From positions 310,001 through 374,000 of the forward strand of contig VWZL01000583.1 in NCBI GenBank assembly GCA_013396915.1: a DNA stretch of 64,000 nt, read 5' to 3'. Shown piece by piece: positions 12,901-25,700 of the stretch; the first letter of the stretch is position 1, and every line of letters begins with the position of its first letter. Under the pieces are notes generated by a model. That model did no database searches, had not been told where the DNA came from, and was given only the letters and a program-made list of their open reading frames with translations. A program made the position numbers and the translations under genes. This DNA is from Stercorarius parasiticus (Eukaryota; Chordata; Aves; Charadriiformes; Stercorariidae).

Positions 12901-15900
12901 TGCTTTGCTTGGCAAAGACAAGTAGCAAAGGGAAGTCTGCCTGGTGACATGAGAAGTGTGTCTTTCACTCGTAAGAACTTAATAAGTGACTCTGAGGATC
13001 TGTACCATTTGGATGGTAGAGAGAGACTCACATTCCCAAAACTCAAAGTGCTTTCCTATAGATCTTTTACATGCCCACACAAACATCATTCGCAGCTTGG
13101 GATCCTATTTACTTAGTTTCTAAAACAAAGTCACAAAACTCAATTAAAGGAACAACACAACTTAAAGTGGAGAACAAGCTGCCTGAACCTCTGCACTTGA
13201 GGACTATCAAATCGTCAGACTGATGTTCTATAAAAGTTTTCTGAATATTCTGGACATAATCTACAAACTGCGTTGAAACTGAGCATGCTTGTAATGTGTT
13301 TCACATAACCGCCTGAGAGACAGGAGGTTTAGATATGGACATCATTTTGGGCAGCATTTAAGTTCTATTTTTAAAATGGGATTGAATTCAAAACGGGGCA
13401 TAGGGGACATACACCATGCAGGGCAGCAATTCCTGAACTTAAACTCAGTGCCACACTTAGACATGTCTGGGTCCAGAGCTAGGCTGAGTTCTGAGTTGTT
13501 CTATTATGCAGGCATGACTGTGGGTCCATTAGCAACTTAAGGGAAATCTAGCTCTTAAGTTCAAAACTGCATTTCTCCAAGACCCCGATTTGGCTGCCAC
13601 CCCATTTTTGAGGTGCTCAGCCTGTTGACAACCTACTTTTCAATGCTTAAATTGAGTCTGAGTTCAACTTCTGCATTAAAAATCCTCAGTCTTTACAGGG
13701 ACGGGCAGTTTAGCACTTATCTCAAATCCAAATTCCCTAAAGGTCCAGAATTTTTGCATTTCTCCTTTGTCATTATGGGGTGAACTTGATGCTGACAGCA
13801 TCCTTCACATACCTAAGACACAACTAGTGTTAGGCTTCTTATAAAACACATTGTCAGCCAGCATTTTATTTTATAAAAAGGCCGCCTCCTCTTCCCCCAA
13901 AGCACACACTTAGGCTGTGAAACAGACTAATTAAATTCTAACTGAGGTTATTCAGACCCACACCAGCCCCCAGACAAAGCCCTAACTAGCAAATTGTAAG
14001 CTCTTCTTGGACTCCGGGCACTTTGTAAGCTTTCTTTGAAGCTAAGCCACTGTTCAGGATTTATTACAAAAGCAAAAAGTGATCCATCATCTGCAAAGTA
14101 TGTAACTGAACTCCTCATTTCATGAAGAGGGCTTCAAACCTGCTAGATATTTGTATGAATGGCATCAGCAATGGATTAGGTACTACTATAGGAAGACAGG
14201 CATTGCCCCATGCTGCATAGCTGATACTATCATAGGAAATAAATCAATAGCTACCACCTATTAGGCTTTCAAGCTATTCAGGTTTCAATTAGCGTTAGTA
14301 TTATTTTCTACAGATTCTGCAGTTCATTAGCAAGACTTGACAGTCGTGACAGCTGGTGCTTTGGAGCACTCCTGTACAGTATTCTTCAGTGACCTTGGTG
14401 AACCTTTTAAATCACTTTAGCTGTGTTTTGGAGAACAGATTGTCCATGCTGAATTTATAACCTGCACTGCTACTGAGGCAGCTTTCTTGGCTGGCTTCTG
14501 TCTCTCAATTTCTGAACATCTGCTCTTCAGAAAATCTAAGTCATCACCTGGATATTGGATGAACTAAAAGGTAACCAAGTTCATAAGAACATAATTTGCA
14601 TAATTTCCCATTTCCCATATAATACACTGAGGGTAATATGTATTTTTCTAATTCCTATAGTAATGCGCGTTGCGTTACTGAAAGTGAGCTTTTTGGTCAT
14701 GTATCAGCACAGTCAGCAATGTGTAAAACTGTTACAGAAACATTTACTGTCATGCCCTAGAAAAGGCAAAGTTTGGTACCTTTACATTCTTATTTTTTGG
14801 TTTAATTTCACTGTTGTTGTTTCCATGCCAGCTAGCAGCATCCCTCCCCGTAATCCTGCACTCCTACCTGTAAGTCAGACCCAATTTTGTCTGTCAATAT
14901 AGAGTTAGGATTTTTGGACTGCTGCCCAGACCCTCAGCAGAGTTGCATCTCTCCTTTTTCTTTCCAGTATGCACTAAGTACTCATAAGTCACATTAAACA
15001 GAGTTGAGGCAAAGCAACAAACCAAACAAATAACTATGATGACCAGCAAGGAGAGCAGGACCTGTTTATAATTGCTCGGTTTGCTGAGTACATGGATGTT
15101 AACATGACTCACTTCAGGGCAATTATGTTGTAGCTTCTGACAGGTGTGATATGGCATTGTTGATTTTGGCAGATATCTCTAGTACAGCTACTCTGGTTGA
15201 CCTTGAAAAGTCTGGTGTCAGCATTCACTACTGTGGCTACTGAGCCTTCTCTTCTTCGAGAAACTGAACTTCAATCCTTTTGCTCAATATTCCACATAAA
15301 TCTCTGATTTACCTGATTTCATTGATATTTATTGTTTGCATCTTCTCCAGAATGATTGTTGATACAAACTTCTGCAGACTACCTTGCTTTATAACCCCTT
15401 TTCCGATATCCAAAAGGGACCCGGGGTTTGCCTGAAAAGTGATTGATATGCTACAGTTAATCATCCACGTAAAGTATCTCCCACTTCCTTATCCCCAAAG
15501 GTAAGGGAATAAAATTGGAGTGTACTGTAATGATTTATACTAAAAAGTCTGAGCTGCTTCCACATGAGCCTGTTCAGTCTGAAAGTCCTGGAGGCTTTAC
15601 ACCTTGTCTTTCAGCAGGACTTACTCCTGCGATCTAATCTGCATAAGCAGGATCACATACCTCCAGGGTCAAAGCTCACTTTTGTCTGGCTTGAACATTT
15701 TTCTAGCACAGCAGGCTTGGATCTACGCACAAAAGACATACATTGACCAGCCAATTCAGATTTGCAAATAGATTTGGGTTCTCATTTTGTTTATGGGGTT
15801 TTGACAAATATTCTAGATCAGTCCACTCCCATTTTGTGGTAAACCCCAAAAATGCAATAGAATGGAAAATAAGAAAATATAGCAATATGATATTAGGGTC

Positions 15901-18900
15901 CAATAAAAACAAAAAACACCACCACACTTCCCACTCCTTTTATTTATCTGTATTTATAGCAAGTAATAGTGGATTTCTTTCACAGGCTTTTCTCGGTTTT
16001 GTTCACAAACGTTAAAAAATGAAATTCCTCAAGAATTAACTTTATTCATAGTAACTGAGGACCTTTGGGGTGACATTTTAATTTCTGTTGAGCAATGTCT
16101 AATCGTTCTAATGTCTCCACATTTACTTGTTAAGCTCCCACACAATATCTGGGAGCGCTGGTTATTCATGGTTACTGCTCAATGCCATTTCCATTCCCTG
16201 ACTAAGTGTCAAGCTCTGGCAGCTTAAACACTTGTAATCAACAAAATTTTGCTGACTTGTACATGAAGATAGTGATTTGGACACCAAGCTACAGCATTTC
16301 AAAATGAGCCAGTTTGATAAAGATCAGTGTTTAGGCACATCTTAAAAATCACGGCCTTTAAATGTATCCTTATTTGGCACTAAATCTAAGGGACAGAAAG
16401 GCGTACAATTCCTAAAGTTTATAACTTGGCTTCTACACACATTCATTTCAGGAAAATTCAATTAATTGAATGTCAGTGAAAAGCTCCTTCAAATGGAGAC
16501 ATAAACTTGGCTGAAATAAATTAATTTTTCTTACAGGAAAGTGTTTGAGGAATATTCTTTTTTCTTTGCCAAGTCAGTCCTGATATTTATTGACCTTCAG
16601 GTGAGCGTAGACTGCAGTGATAACTGCAGTCATAAGGTTTAGACTCGCAGAATTTAAAAAAAACAAGTGATACAGAATGACCAAAGACATTTTGTGTTGT
16701 GAATAATGAACACACACTGATTAGAACTCCTAGGCAAAATCAAAGATTGATTTCTCCCCTAGTATTCAAAATAATTATAAAATATACATTGGAAACTTTA
16801 GCAAAGACAATGAAAATATTCCCCACATTGCTAGCAGATGCACAAGAAACTTCTACTGTCCAGAGAATGTGGTAAGTGACTTAAGTGAAATACTTGCCTT
16901 ACACAGCAGTCTTTCATAGCACACTATAACTACTAATCTACCCCGGATCAGAGCCAAAGAGGGATTAACCCATCACAGAAAGACATTCTATTTTAGGCAG
17001 CAGGCACAAATGCCTAGTGACTGAACACACTGAGCTTTGTGCAATATGCCACTGCAGTTTGCTGCTTGATGAAAAAGAATACTATAATTTATCTTAAGCT
17101 TATAATACTGTGTTGATGCATCACACCTGTCAAATTGATGTTAGCGTAGTAAACTGGTAAATCAGATGCATCTTCCAAAAACCTTCTTTGGTTACTCTTG
17201 CAGTTTAAAAACCTGGTTACAGCTTTATAGCAGTATTCTTTCAGTCTAGGAAGAATCAGATTCTTCCTACCATCTCAGAAGGTCTCCGCATTTAGAATAG
17301 AGAATCTAGGTTTGCTAACTGATCAAATTCCTTATTCTTTTGCTAAAATGACTATTGAGACATTGATATAAGTGGCTTTGCTCCCCAGAGAAATACGCTT
17401 TAGTTCTTGCGCTAGAATTCATGAATCTGATACAGGGATTGGAAAATATTTCTATGCAAAGGGTATGTGTGCACCCTATTGTCTGTAGCAATGATGAGAA
17501 GTTTCTGTCTAGTCTTCTGCTACCTTTGAAAACACCGTAGACCTTGGAGTTGCTGATCACAAGAGCTTCTGTTTGCAAAGCAGGTTTAAAAATCAAAAAT
17601 GCCACAAGTGTCCCCTACCCCTCCAGTTTAAGGGTTTATTTAACCATTTAACTATTCATGAGTAGTATGGCTGATTCAAAAGCATGGATTCCAGCATCAC
17701 AACCTGTGCCTGGGTGCTGTAGGACTGCAGTCATTTCCTTGGAATGCTTCCCACCTGCCTGTGCCAAGGGGTCTGACATAACACTGCAGAGGTTCAAAAA
17801 AGCTACTCAACTATCGAGGGAAATGTTCACAGTGTGTGAGGAACTGTATGACTCTGAAATTCTGGGTATGTTACCTTAAAACCATTTTTGATCGACATTC
17901 CCCAGACTACAGAACAAGGAATAAGATTTATAGACCCAAAAGTCATCTTGAGAATAAATGTTTATGCACATTAATCTCTTAATTTATTCTGGCTGTACTT
18001 TGCTATTATTGATTTTAAAGCATAATCAAGAGTGTTCTCTGGCATTTGAGTGAACAGCCAAGAACTCTCTCTGATACAGGTTCTATGAAAGAGGCTGACA
18101 ATTTAAATAAGACAAAAACTTGAGCCTTTATCTAGCTTTGTACATCATTAAAATATGTATGGAAATCAACAGGCCCATTTTCATGTACTTTTAAGTAGTC
18201 TCTCATAAATTAGATTTATTTTTTTATAGAAGCATCTCTCATTTCATGCAGTAGAGGAGTGAACAGCTATTTCCTATTTTGCTTTCTCTTCATGACTGAA
18301 TGTGTGGTACTGTCTTATTTACCATCAATTGGTCTCTGTTCTGAACACTATTATTTACCTACTCGTGTAGTTCTTCTATTTGTCCAGCATTTGTAGCTCT
18401 TCAAAAACATTATTGCACTTTGTACTACTGTGGTGAGGTGGTATTCTTATTGCCAGATACATAAATATCAGAATTCTGCACTAATTTGGATACCCAGTTT
18501 CAAACACTTCGGGAAGAATTTATCATTTTGTGCTGTCATCTCTGTGCAAAACACAGGGTTTTGCTTTCAATTGCAGCTTCAAATGCTCAGCATTTCCAAT
18601 AAAGTGCTCAGCAATACAACTTACATCTTCAGAAATGAATAATTGCATGTGGAAATCCAGTCTAAATTTACACTACGCAGAAACTATGTGACAGAGACAA
18701 GGATCAGTTTTCTAGAGTAACTGTCTTTTTTCTTTTTTTTTTTTTAAGCTTACCCATTCCACCCTATATCTCACAAATTCTCCAACAAAGGGAACAGTTA
18801 TCCCAGAGACAGCAAACTAATTCAGCGACAGTACAACCCTACCTGGTGCACTGAAGTAGGCATGGCTGAGGGGAAAATGGTGTGCGATCATGTCATTTTA

Positions 18901-19750
18901 GATCAGAACTCCATAGGTTACAAAACTAGAAGGGCCCATCTTGATCATCTACACCGACAATCTTTATAGGAATAGGCCGTGGGAATGGCCTGGAATGAAT
19001 TCTCCTTTCATAATGTATAAGTACAGAGAAACAGAATTAAAAATGTGCAGGCAACTTTCATTCTGACAGTCCAAAATTTGGAATGCCTCTTTTTGCGGTT
19101 TAGATCTTTTTTCAAGAGAGGAGGAAGGGTACAACCATTTCATGCTCAATTCCTAGTTGCTGTTTTTCCAAAGCAATCAGAAATTCCATCAGTATAGTCT
19201 ATAAATATCCTCCTGATCCAATTTCCTTCCCTCTGGGGTGTGTATGAACTGGCTTTGTAGTGTGCCAGTGAAGTGACCGTGTTGTCTTACTACAGTAGAT
19301 GCCAAGAGAGGGAGGCTATGGAAGCACTACCACCACAGATGAAAATATGTCATTTGTGGGGCAGTGAAGGAGGCTGGGGGATGGGATATGGGGCCATGTT
19401 TACAGCTGGGGAAGAGGGAGCTGGGACAGAAGCAGAGAGGGGCATTTATTACCCCTTATTCTCTGCATGCCGTAGCTACTGTGTTCTCAGTCAGTGGCAT
19501 GTGTTCCTTGGAACAATGCCCACCTCCATAACTATTTTGCTATTTTATTTACTTACAGACTAAGTACTGTTTCTAAGTCACCCATTTTAGTGGCAAACAC
19601 CTACGCCACTATATCATTTACGAGTGCCATGTCTCAGTTAGCTTCACCTAAGGAGGTATCTGATAGACAGATTGTTTCCCTGTTGATAGTTTGTAACTAA
19701 CAAGCAGTAAAACTTGGCAATCTCTCAGTATGTATTAAATATCAAAACTC
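9901..19750. other. Intergenic, no gene recognised
   Basis: AT-rich. A 9-bp-arm, 5-bp-loop inverted repeat (ttcatccat / atggatgaa) lies at 9,931-9,953 inside overlapping sense and antisense ORFs. A minus-strand ORF at 14,894-15,157 encodes a hydrophobic segment, judged probably fortuitous. A CR1-like scrap lies at about 18,905-18,965. No recognisable protein-coding exon. Confidence 0.55.
18905..18965 (-). repeat. Ancient CR1/L3-like fragment
   Basis: The string ctagaagggcccatcttgat followed by catctacaccgaca resembles the amniote CR1-type 3' region consensus (reverse orientation: a gaagggaccat...gatcatctagtcc-like pattern). It is short and diverged. The identification rests on remembered consensus only. 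Confidence 0.35.
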
Positions 19751-22700
19751 TGTGTCAGTGTCCGGTCACAATAGGGTGGACTGAGCGCTGAGCAAACAGC
19801 AGAAGGAATCCCTTCTGCTCTGTGCATCAGCTGAAAGAGCAGATCTGCTGAGGTTCCTTCAACGGAAGGCAACCCTTGAGGAATGCACGAAGCAGAGGAG
19901 AGCCTGTGTCTGCTGCCTTCCTACTCCATCACCATCCTCCCTGCCCCAGATGCCAGGCTGTACATCACACAACATGTGTACTGAGCCCCAGGTTTTGTCA
20001 GTCACACAGCCCTCTTCCTGCGCTCCTAAGGCATCCAGTTGCCACAGGCAGTGTTTTTACCTCTAGGTGCATGCCTTTCTATAAAGTCATACATAGAAAG
20101 TACGGCAACAATACTAAAAGCTTGCAATTGTGGGGAAAATCCTGCTTTCAGGCATACTTGAATACAGCTGGAATTGAATAGTTAGACATTTTTCAGATCT
20201 GAGAATATGCATAATCTCTTTTCCTCATCCAAATGTCTCGTCTTTTAATCCAATTAGCTGAGAAGTTTGATCCCAACTGCATAGATTTGATTAGAAAAAT
20301 CAAATCAAAATGGCCAGCATAAACCCCATAGTACTTCAAATATCATTTTACCCACGGTCACCATGCAGTTAATGCTGTGAAAGTAACAGCGATGTGTTTG
20401 GGGGATGGGCTAAAGCCCTGCCTGAATGTTTCTTACCTAAGAAAGGAAGAGATCTTTCTTATTGCTGCTATTAATCTGACAACAACGCTGGAGGGACCAA
20501 TTCAAATTTAAGAGCTAAATTTAATCTGAAACGATCAATACCCTGGAACTTGCCATGTCCCAAAAGATTAGGCCAAATAGCAGCATCATGTATTCTGAGC
20601 TCATGTTGCAAACCACTGTGTAGTTACTAATTCTATTAGGGAGAGCGTATTTCCTCCTCCTCACCCATTTCCAGTGGATAAGTCTGTGCTAACGAATTTG
20701 ACATTCAGTGTTCAGAGAATCAATGGTTAGCAATATACAGAAAAACCTTCTTTGGAACCAAGCAAAAATGTATTACACATCTTTGTCATAAAAGAAAACA
20801 TTTATTTTTTAATCCAAATGGGTAATGCCTTTACCATCAGTAAGTGAATTTTTAAAGCTAGTATTTGTTCCTGCCTTACAAGTACTTTAATGGCACACTG
20901 TGCACAACATTGTGTACTACAAGTTTAGGGGGCCATCCATTCACACACAGCTTAATTTAAGACCAGGGTCTTAGCTATTTCCCAATCATCACCCTAGCAC
21001 TCATCTGAAAGTCACTGTCACTGATCTTGGCAGCTCATCTTAGCACAATACATAAAAATGAGCTTGTGGATTCTGAGCAATGTGACAATCAGTTTAGATG
21101 AAGCTTTTTCTAGGGGTTAGATTAATTTTTTTTCTATGTTACAGGGTTTCTTCTGTAACCCTGGATTCTTCCTGTATAGCACCTGGAATGGAGTAACTGA
21201 ATTACATCAGGAAGTGCTGATTTTTTTGGTATTAGTGGCCTACTAAGGCTGGAAGTTAAGAGCAAGTTTGCTACTATGATATTCCATGACAGTATTACAC
21301 TCTTTGCCCCGTGGAATGAGATCATTTGTAAAAGTGTGGATACTTTTTTTCATGCTTTATCTCATCTGGGTGCTTGCCTTATCTCAGGTATATCTCAGGA
21401 GTATCTCTAGATACTCCTCTTCACCATAACTTTGCTCAATCCAAAGAAAAACTGTATTGTATCCTACGCATAAATGAAACCTGAATAACTGTTAAAGAAA
21501 ACTCAGAGGCTGAAAGAATAAAGCTGAAACTTAGCTCTTAGGCTTTGTATTTCAAAAATGAAATAGAAATGTCAGTTTTCTGTGCAGTTGTGACTGCATT
21601 GTAGTAAATTCACAGAACATTTAGATTCTAAAGGGACAGGCCCTGTGATGCTGATACTGTGTACAGAGCCATCAGACCTTGGGACAATCACACATCATGA
21701 GTTATTACAATCTGGTGACCTATTGTTCGTGTTCTTGCTCAGCTAGAAATAGTGGACCAGACGTCAGCCCAGATAAAGTAACACTGGCATCAGTGGTATT
21801 TAAAGACAGGTTTTGATGAAAAGGGGTAGTTTTAACTGCGTACTTTTCTGATTCAGAGCCATAGGTGTACACCCTTACCCTGTTGAAATCAAAGATTTAA
21901 TTTGACTTCTGTGAGAGAAATAAGTATGCACTCTGAACTGAGATACAAGTACATTTACTCCACTGAATTCAATTGAGTTTCAGCACTTTCAGAATACTGG
22001 AAACTTTTGAAAAGTTTCAGAGTCAGAAGTAATATTTCTTGTCTGACTACACTGAATGCAAAGCAGAGTAATACACTTAGAGTGGAAATATGTAAAATGC
22101 ATAATTACTATTATTTTAAAGCTAGGTCCAGATTATCACAATTTAATGTAAATCTTCGTTGTAAGGAACAATTTTAGCATGAAAACAAGGTTGAATGTGT
22201 GGACAGAAAACAGAGCCCGAGCTCTGTTTTTAACTTCACTCTTTACTTAACATCCAGTTGCTGGGCCAACTGCAGTAGCAACTGGTTGGCTTGGAGCCCT
22301 CTTTTCCTTCTCTTTCTTTTGACCTGACTGACATGGTACTCTGTTAAAAGTTCCTCTTTGAATAGCTGGTTTGAGACTGTGTGCACATCTCTAAAGACAC
22401 CCTAAAAAAAACAAGGGGAAGGCCTGAATATAAGGACCACCTGTCATCTGTAGTGCAGTGAGTTCCCTGCCCCCCCAAAAAAGGCATTTTCCTTGAAACA
22501 GTTGCCTCAGTACATACTGGGTTTTTTTATTTGAAGGGTGCCCAGTTCTGAGCACTGTCACCCATTACAAATGGAAGCCATTTAAATATTCTATAGAGCG
22601 AGAAAAACACATATCTGCTCTGCTTTGTAACTGGCATTACCACCAGGCAATTACACCGTAAGTGTCCAGCAAGACCTAAATTCTCCTTTCTGATTTAGAA

Positions 22701-25700
22701 ATGAGCAAGCCCTTCCACTTCAAAATGTTACTTTGCTATCCCACTGTCAGTCTGAGAATGCGTAACATTCATTAATCAGAGCACCCAGTTCATAGCCTCT
22801 TCTTGCTTCATTTAAAGTCAATACCAGAATTGTTTTAGTGTGCAATGTGATAGTGAAATTTGCCCCGGTCCTGCTCAGCTGCTAATACCTCAGAAACATC
22901 CCTGCTTGGCTTTTTACATTTGCAGCACAAATGAGAGCAGAGACAAGTACACACCAAGTGACCTCCTTCTGCGGCATCTCACAAAACCTTAACAGCAATG
23001 TAAATCCAAGTTGTCTTCCTGCCGGACAGTTCTGAGAGATACTCTGCCTTTCTGACTCATGGCCTGTCCTTGAGTTTTCAACACAGTACTGTTCTGTGCT
23101 TGGTCTTGTGTATTGTTACTAATCACCTGGTTTCCTAATCTGACTAAACACCTGTTTCTGTAAATGTGTGTTTCTACATCATATAATGCACGGATGTTCA
23201 GAGATACTATGGTTTGTCCTGCAAAGAAGCAGAGTTCATTATCTCACACAGGGTACCCAGCTGGTATTCAGTTAGCTGACAGAGCTCCACAATGCTGTAT
23301 AAACATAACCATAACCTGGTCAAATGACCAAATATCATTCTGTTGCCATCAATGGCAAAAAGCACCCTACTGAACCAAATAAGGGCAGGATCTCACCATA
23401 AATATATTTCAGTCATTTAAGTGGGAGGCAAGCATGCGAACTCCTTTTTCAAAGCAAAATCACTATGTCACAATGATGCTTAATGATTTTTCAGGGTCGG
23501 CAAGAGAAGTCTAGCCCTTAGGACTCTCAGAAATACCACAGAGAGATGCAAGCGTAAGCATAAAGCTTTAAGGAAGCTTTAACTAGTGCACGAATCAGTA
23601 TTTTGCACACAGGAGAGTTTCCCATCAAGCATTTAAATACAGGGATTTAGCTCCCTAAATATAAATAGACACTACTGGAAAACTGGGTTACTAACAGTGT
23701 AAGTCTGGAAAAGTATTTGAAATCCAAGTACTTTTCCTTGCAGTCCGTGGTGTGCCACTCAGTGCTCTTAGCCCCACATGAAACTGGAAGTCTGTTTCCG
23801 TGAAGAATGCAGAGAGCCTGCTACAACTTTTGTCTGTGTCTGCCAGAAAATTCTGACTGAGAGATTTAATGGCTGACAGTTCTGCATATGTTTCTGTCAA
23901 CGTGATCCTCGACTCCAACTGCGTCCTACAGAGAAATGCTTGAACACACAAGAGCTACAGCTGAGCCACACAATGACAAAGGCAAAGCTGACACAGTGGT
24001 CCGGTTTTAGAACAGAGACAATATCTTAATTCATCACGTAGAATAGAAAATGTACTGCTTGAATAGAATGCCATGATTCATAGCTGGATTGCCATCACAT
24101 ATGTTTTTTACATAAGGCAGCAAATAGATTTGATAGGACTCTCTTAATTATTATCTGTTAATTTATTCTAAGGATTCTATTGTGTGAATTCACAACTTGA
24201 AATCTGGTAAAACTTAGGTTATTGCGTTGTTGGTTTACCTACTGTATCTTTTAGCCAAAATTCCTCTGTTTTTCTATATATGGAAGATTCTCATCTCATG
24301 AATAGTTAAGCACACATTAAGGATTACCTACAATATTCTGTAAGGTTTTAAGAAAGATACACATCACATTCCTTGTGTCCACTCATTCCTTTCAAAGGTG
24401 TGGGCTTACAAACTCAGACCTCGGCACAAGAGACTCAATAGTTTAATAAACCGTTCAACAAAGCCATGCTAGTCCATAAAATCTGAGTCAAAATCAGGCA
24501 AACTCAACAGTCTGGGCTGAGATTTTGTTTGTGTTTCAAATTAAAACCTGGGTCATAAACTCCCAATAAATAAATTCAGCTGTCATGCCATTCTGATCTC
24601 ACTGCCTACTGATAATGCAGAGAAGCATCTTCTTGGGCAGAGCAGGTGTTAGAAAAAAAGCGGCCAGTCTGAGCCCCAAGCCCAATACATGGTTACGTCC
24701 TGCTGGGTTAAGTTACGAAGAAATCCAAATCATTCAGTGCATGGGTGAAAGGAGGGAGAGGCCCATGCCTTTCTTTCTCCTTAGGCTCCTCATGAGTCTA
24801 ACACTGCCCCTCCTCTTTGAATACGGTTATCAGCAAATCTGACTCTGAACAGCAACTAAGGGATATTCGTGACGACAGCAGCTGCAAAGTTGTTAAAAAT
24901 ACACAAAATTTCATTGTGTGGGTGGAAAGATTGCCCTTGCTGAACAGAGACAGAAATCCTAGCGGCCCAATATTTTTGGTCACAGCTTGCTATATTTTGA
25001 CACATAGTGTAGGAACCCCAATCCTTGTCCTTGTTGTTGCCCTTGTTATCCTTGTTGAAGATCTTTTAAATGCAATCTTTTAAAATAAAAGTGTGAGGAC
25101 CCTTTTTTTCCCTCTTGAACAAGGCTCTCATGTTCAGAGATGAGAAAAGAGAAATGATTTTTCCACCTGCTATCAATACACCAGGCCAAGCTGCCTGGGG
25201 TAGCTAAAAAAAAAGCATTCCACAGCTCCACACGGATTCCAGTGGATTGCTTAGCAGAGCCAAGATTTGCAGCTTTCAGCTGCTCCTGTGGGTTTGTGTG
25301 GCAAAGTGCACAGAAAATGCCATGCCAACCATTCCTTCAGAGCAGATGGGGAGGTGCATATTTACTAATCATCACAGAAACTGTTATATGTGTTTAAATA
25401 CTCTTTATAAAAACAATTTGCTCTTCAGCCATTTATTGAACAGCTACTAAGCTGAACCTCTGCCCAGCAGTACATGACTACACATTCAAGTTTTTACTTT
25501 CTCTGCAAAATCCAGTTGGACAATGAATGACAATGACCACTACACGTTCCCACTGTAACTGTGTCTCCTATCAGTCTTTCTGAAAGCTGAAATTGTCTAG
25601 GATTTTGTGGTTCTATATTTCTGAAAATAAGGTTACTAATTACAACCAATGCAGAACATAATGTCTAAAAGTGGAATTTTTTTTGGCTTAGCCTAGCTTT

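Noticed and set aside
21595..21725. Stretch resembling an amniote CR1/L3 3' region
   Set aside because: Only scattered word matches (aaagggacaggccctgtgat); too diverged to call without a library search.
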